Positions 60,094 through 64,000 of a stretch of 64,000 bases of DNA are shown here, one piece after another. The translations under genes were made by a program, and so were the position numbers. The first letter of the stretch is position 1. Each line of letters starts with the position of its first letter. The DNA is from Eutypa lata (taxonomy: Eukaryota; Ascomycota; Sordariomycetes; Xylariales; Diatrypaceae): the NCBI GenBank assembly GCA_022661535.1, contig JAKULF010000017.1, positions 1 through 64,000 of the forward strand, in the 5' to 3' direction. Under the pieces are notes generated by a model, which did not search any database, was not told the DNA's origin, and saw only the letters and a list, made by a program, of their open reading frames with translations.

Positions 60094-61161
60094 ATGAGAT
60101 TCGCCAATATTGCTCGCTGGGCCGTAATATTGGGTGCCGCTGTTACACCCAATGCGTTAAACATTATCCTTAACAATGACGATGGTTTCGGTGCTGCAAA
60201 CATTCGCGAATTTTATAGGCTTCTGAAGGAGGCTGGCCATAACGTCTTGATGGTTGCGCCCGTCACAAACAACAGCGGCCAAGGTGGTCGTGCCGTGTTC
60301 ACTACCGAACGTAACTTGACCACCGATTCTCAGTACGGCCTAATCCCACAGGGTGCCCCTTCCTTTGGCACAGACCCGAATGACAGCCACATTTGGTATT
60401 ACAACGGGACGCCCGCCGCCTGCACCTTCTTTGCCCTAGACTTTGTAGTGCCGCGGTACTGGAACGGGACGCAGCCAGACTTATTTGTCGCGGGCCCCAA
60501 CTTCGGCTCGAATGCTGGGCCTTTCCTGTTCACTATAAGCGGCACTATGGGTGCAACATACGCCGCGGTGGGCAGAGGAATCCCCGGCATTGCCTTCTCG
60601 GCTTCGAATTCCACTCAAAGGAGTTACAAGACAGTGGACGGGAGCGAAACAGCTGAGGGGCATCCAGCTGATCCGGCCACCATCAATGCCCAGCTCAGCG
60701 TCAAGCTCGTCAATGAATTGGCTAGGTCGGCCAAACCAGGGCAACCTCTCTTACCCCCTGGCTACGGCCTCAATGTCAACTTTCCCGATGTCAGTTCCGC
60801 GCCCGGTTCGGACTGTGTGTATCCTCCTTTCTACCTGACACGTCTGACGGGAGGAGCGGACACTGATTATGCCGCTTACAACGAGACAACTGGGCTCTTC
60901 CACTACGAAGACTTGGTTCCGCCTGAGGGAACTGGTCTCAACGCCTGTATCAACGGGGACTGCTCGTTGCCTGGAGAGACGGAGTTGCTGTCTAAATGTG
61001 CCACTCCTGTTAGTCTCTTTACGGTAGACTATGATGCTCCAGCTACAAGAAAAACGGCATCTGTTGCCCACGCCATAGGGGGACTGGTGAAGAAGTACGA
61101 TGGTAAGACTGTCAAGAGAGATACTAGTTTTCTTCAGTCTAGATACAGAAATCAGCAGTAG
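60094..61161 (+). CDS. Secreted SurE-like acid phosphatase/5'-nucleotidase, 355 aa
   Basis: An intronless frame beginning with a probable signal peptide (MRFANIARWAVILGAAVTPNA). The SurE motif LNIILNNDDGFGAANIREFYRLL (residues 22-44) holds the metal-binding Asn-Asp-Asp, and APVTNNSGQGGRAVF gives the second metal-binding Asn/Ser segment. PDLFVAGPNFGSNAG and SGTMGATYAAVGRGIPGIAFS complete the family set. The C-terminal part has several cysteines (CVYPPF, LNACINGDC, LSKCA), as expected of an extracellular protein. Fungal members act as acid phosphatases or 5'/3'-nucleotidases. The start has the context CACCATGAG. Confidence 0.88.
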   Translation: MRFANIARWAVILGAAVTPNALNIILNNDDGFGAANIREFYRLLKEAGHNVLMVAPVTNNSGQGGRAVFTTERNLTTDSQYGLIPQGAPSFGTDPNDSHIWYYNGTPAACTFFALDFVVPRYWNGTQPDLFVAGPNFGSNAGPFLFTISGTMGATYAAVGRGIPGIAFSASNSTQRSYKTVDGSETAEGHPADPATINAQLSVKLVNELARSAKPGQPLLPPGYGLNVNFPDVSSAPGSDCVYPPFYLTRLTGGADTDYAAYNETTGLFHYEDLVPPEGTGLNACINGDCSLPGETELLSKCATPVSLFTVDYDAPATRKTASVAHAIGGLVKKYDGKTVKRDTSFLQSRYRNQQ

Positions 61162-61859
61162 AGACGTACAGCTGTCTGGGTATACAGTCTATAGCTGGTA
61201 GTCATGTATTACTTTTAATTTGTATATGTGTATAATGAATACGCTGTCTTGTTGGCACTGGCATCGCCTTTATGCTGATCAAGTGAGAATAGGTCCCTAG
61301 AATATGTGCCTAACAGATTATAGTCATGAGTTGTGTTGCTAGCAAATAGGGGTTAGGGGGTACCACGCGATCATATTACAACAGTATACTGACCTCAATC
61401 ATTTGCTCTTAATCGGTTAACTACTAGTTAGTGGCTATAATAAATTAGGACGTCGACTTATTCATGCAACTAAGTTACATTTCACGATCACCATCAACTT
61501 CCTACTGGATAGTATGGAACGAAAGTAGCCACCTAATCGAGCCGCAGTTGACTGGCTTAGGTAGTTAGCTGTAATCAATTCTAGGACATTGGCTGACTCC
61601 AGTGTGGCGCTTCAATATAAACCTAATAGCGAAGAACACGAATATGCAGCTCACGGGGTTTTTGCCTTCAATGTAACTGCTTGGCGTGAGCGTAAGCCGT
61701 CCATGCACAAGGCTGCCCTCGACTGTTTTACCCCCGCATCCGATCAATGCAGCACACCATTTCCAACACTTCACTGGGTAGCATGTCGTCTTATTGTTAC
61801 CTAGACACTACACATTGAATTCCATATATTCCTTTGAATCACTAAATCTCCCAGAAGCA
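61162..61859. other. Intergenic region without a supported gene
   Basis: Short frames at 61,565-61,804 overlap on both strands and have no domain features. A GGGGTTAGGGGG stretch is at 61,348-61,359. Confidence 0.55.
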
Positions 61860-63522
61860 ATGAGGCTCATAAACACCACCACGAAAAGGTTAGAACCCAA
61901 GCAGTACTACGAGCCAGATGTTCCTAAGTACGCAATCTTATCGCACACCTGGCAAGGTTAGGACCACATGTTAGCTGCCATGTACCCCTTAACTCCTTTC
62001 TAACGGATTTATAGATGACGAGGTGACGTTTCAAGACATGGAAGCCGGTATAGAGCGGCATAAGAGGGAGAGTTGGTATAAGATTAGCATGACCTGCGAG
62101 AAGGCTTTACGCCATGGCTATGGCTACGCCTGGGTCGATACTTGTTGCATCGACAAGTCCAGCAGTGCCGAGCTCAGTGAAGCCATCAACTCTATGTTCC
62201 TGTGGTACCAAAATGCTGAAGAGTGTTTTGTTTATCTCGCGGATTATCCACATGATAACCTCATTGAGGAAGAGCTCGCCAAATGCCGATGGCTAACTAG
62301 AGGATGGACTCTCCAAGAGCTTATCGCGCCTGAGGATTTATACTTTTATAATTCCCGGTGGTCGAATATTGCATGGAAACGAGACCTTGGGATGCCCGAT
62401 GTTCTTTCGAGACTTACTTTAATCCCCAAGGAAGTGCTCCTGGGTGGAGTGGACTCACTTTCCGAGTTTTCCGCGGCACAGAAAATGTCATGGGCAGCGA
62501 GGAGGCAAACAACGCGCATTGAAGATGCGGCTTACTGTCTTTTGGGTCTTTTCGACATCAATATGCCCTTACTGTATGGCGAGAGGCACAAAGCATTCGC
62601 TCGACTGCAGGGAGAGATTTTGACCATGTCTGGAGATTTAACACTTCTAGCGTGGAATCCCACAGATTACAGTCAGCCCGACTCTTTTTGCAGCGTATTC
62701 GCCCAGCATCCTTCGGCATTTAGGGATTCGGGCTGTATCCAGAACGTGGAAAACCCTCGCAAGCATCCAAGTTCTATGACGGCCTGGGGTATTATGTCTA
62801 ATGTATTTATTTATGTGACGAGTGAGCTTCCCGAAATAGAATACGGCTTATATGCGGGCATGATGCCCGGCCTGAAACCTGCGGTAGTGCCTGTGAGCAT
62901 GGAAGGACCAAATGTTTACTCCCGCGTCCAAAATCGTGGTTTGGTCAATTTCGAAAGAAATGTGGTTGATCAGAGACATCTCAAGGCTACCGGCGATATA
63001 ACAACATACCTAGCCACAAATAATACGCAGCTGAAGGACAAAAGGATGATCCGCCTACACCTGGTCTTGGGACCAGGGTTGCAGCTGCTGGGAGCATTTC
63101 CCAAGAATCTCTGGCACGATATAGACAAGTATTCTTTTGGAGATTTCGACCACCCATTCAGAGTATTTACGTTCGTAGCTGATATTGGACGGTATAAAAG
63201 GGAACTGATGCTGCTGGTTCTATCGAGCATAAAGGAGGAGTTCCAGTCCCTGGAAGGATGCCACATTATCATGTTTGAGCCGGAGTGTTTCCCAACACAA
63301 GCAACAATTCTCATGTCACTATCTCATAAAGACGCTCTTCATGAAGGGAACTTCCGCCTGGAGTTTCCAGAGATGGCTGACCTGGGACCCGAGTGGATAT
63401 TTAGAAGAAATAACCATGCAGATGGCGTTGTTGTACGTGCCTCTGAAAGTCAGCAGGATAACGATGGGTACCTATCTCTTACGATAGAACCGATTGATAC
63501 GCTCGTAGAACGTTACCCTTAG
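61860..63522 (+). CDS. HET-domain protein (heterokaryon incompatibility type), 534 aa
   Basis: Two exons, 61,860-61,956 and 62,015-63,522, with a 58-bp intron (GTTAGG donor, CTAAC branch point, TAG acceptor). The N-terminus MRLINTTTKRLEP leads into the first HET motif, YAILSHTW, and the intron lies directly behind it; EVTFQDM follows. The second motif is YAWVDTCCIDKSSSAELSEAINSMF, and the third RGWTLQELIAP with W. AAYCLLGLFDINMPLLYGE matches the distal end of the domain. The remaining 300 residues are of unknown function. HET-domain proteins trigger cell death when incompatible fungi fuse. The clade with EVTFQDM is a common vegetative-incompatibility subgroup. No partner gene is evident next to it. 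Confidence 0.9.
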
Positions 63523-64000
63523 CCTGTCCGGCGTTGAACCAAAACATAGGCATCACATCACTGGGTCGTTCATTTGTGTTTGGAAGACTCACCCGGTTAG
63601 ATACGTCACGTTCCGAGGAGTCTCTTTGAAAAGGGAATAAGTTCATTCTATGTATACATTCACTTGATAGAATAATATCTAAAGCTGAACTCCTAAGAAG
63701 CTACGCTTGATCTTCCGCTGAAAGCTGCTCTGACAGTTCAAGCCTTGCGCGAGGAAATGTCTGCTCCAACGGCACTTGGAGTCGCCCGGGCTAGCAACGA
63801 CCTCATGTTAAAACCTAAAAGTCCAAGACATTAGAAAAGCTCTTATTTATAAGTGGGAGAATATATGATAAATTACTATAGCTGTTATGCAATCACTAGG
63901 TAGGTAGTATCTATTTTAGCAGTAGCTTTCCCCTTCATTTTAGGGTTGATACAACAACGCCCTTCAGAAACTAGTAAGAATTCTTTACACAGCTGGCAGG
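63523..64000. other. Downstream region at the window end
   Basis: No gene supported. A CTAGGTAGGTAGTA motif is at 63,897-63,910. Confidence 0.55.

Noticed and set aside
61348..61359. Second telomere-like stretch GGGGTTAGGGGG
   Set aside because: Only one TTAGGG unit; below any useful threshold.

Overview
This window comes from a filamentous ascomycete (Pezizomycotina, most likely a sordariomycete). The signs are short introns (about 52 to 162 bp) with GTRNGT-like donors and CTAAC-like branch points, a HET-domain gene, a secreted polysaccharide lyase of the fungal PL26 type, and a large block that looks scarred by repeat-induced point mutation (RIP). Family calls rest on reading translated motifs by eye; no database search was possible.

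Positions 1 to about 24,960 are an AT-rich gene desert. C and G survive mainly in CpG and CpT/ApG contexts, while CpA and TpG are nearly gone, as expected of saturated RIP. Its architecture can still be read. A full-length LTR retrotransposon lies on the minus strand at 11,052-18,157, with two 215-bp LTRs, a 5-bp flanking duplication ATATT and a fossil Gag zinc knuckle. A second copy of the same family lies on the plus strand at 1-4,681, cut by the window edge but ending in a third 215-bp LTR. The two copies form an inverted repeat of several kilobases. A second repeat family is present as blocks at 6.1-6.55 kb and 21.9-23.5 kb. A GC-richer island at about 20.15-20.76 kb carries a 15-bp minisatellite whose units show graded C-to-T and G-to-A change.

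From about 24,970 the composition turns abruptly normal and genes begin. In order: a Sulfotransfer_4-type P-loop protein (25.4 kb, +); a secreted exo-rhamnogalacturonan lyase-like protein (26.5-29.4 kb, -); a 3.8-kb gene-poor stretch with a possible small Pro/Val-rich membrane protein and a possible decayed gene; the splicing factor PRP17/CDC40 (33.3-35.0 kb, -); the cornichon cargo receptor ERV14 (37.3-38.1 kb, -); methionine aminopeptidase 1 (39.5-40.9 kb, -); kynurenine 3-monooxygenase (42.0-43.8 kb, +); a TA-flanked MITE; three small membrane or secreted proteins; an intron-bearing tRNA-Ser(CGA) relic; an intronless NAD-dependent epimerase (48.7-49.8 kb, -); gamma-glutamyltransferase (50.6-52.5 kb, -); a flavin monooxygenase (53.8-55.7 kb, -); a secreted endonuclease/exonuclease/phosphatase-fold protein (56.4-58.2 kb, -); a secreted SurE-type phosphatase (60.1-61.2 kb, +); and a HET-domain protein (61.9-63.5 kb, +).

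The genes do not form an evident cluster. Housekeeping genes (PRP17, ERV14, MAP1, KMO) sit in the middle, flanked by accessory or secreted functions (pectin degradation, glutathione breakdown, nuclease, phosphatase, incompatibility). No clearly new biological system was found. The most informative signals are the fossil transposon architecture and the RIP gradient in the minisatellite island.
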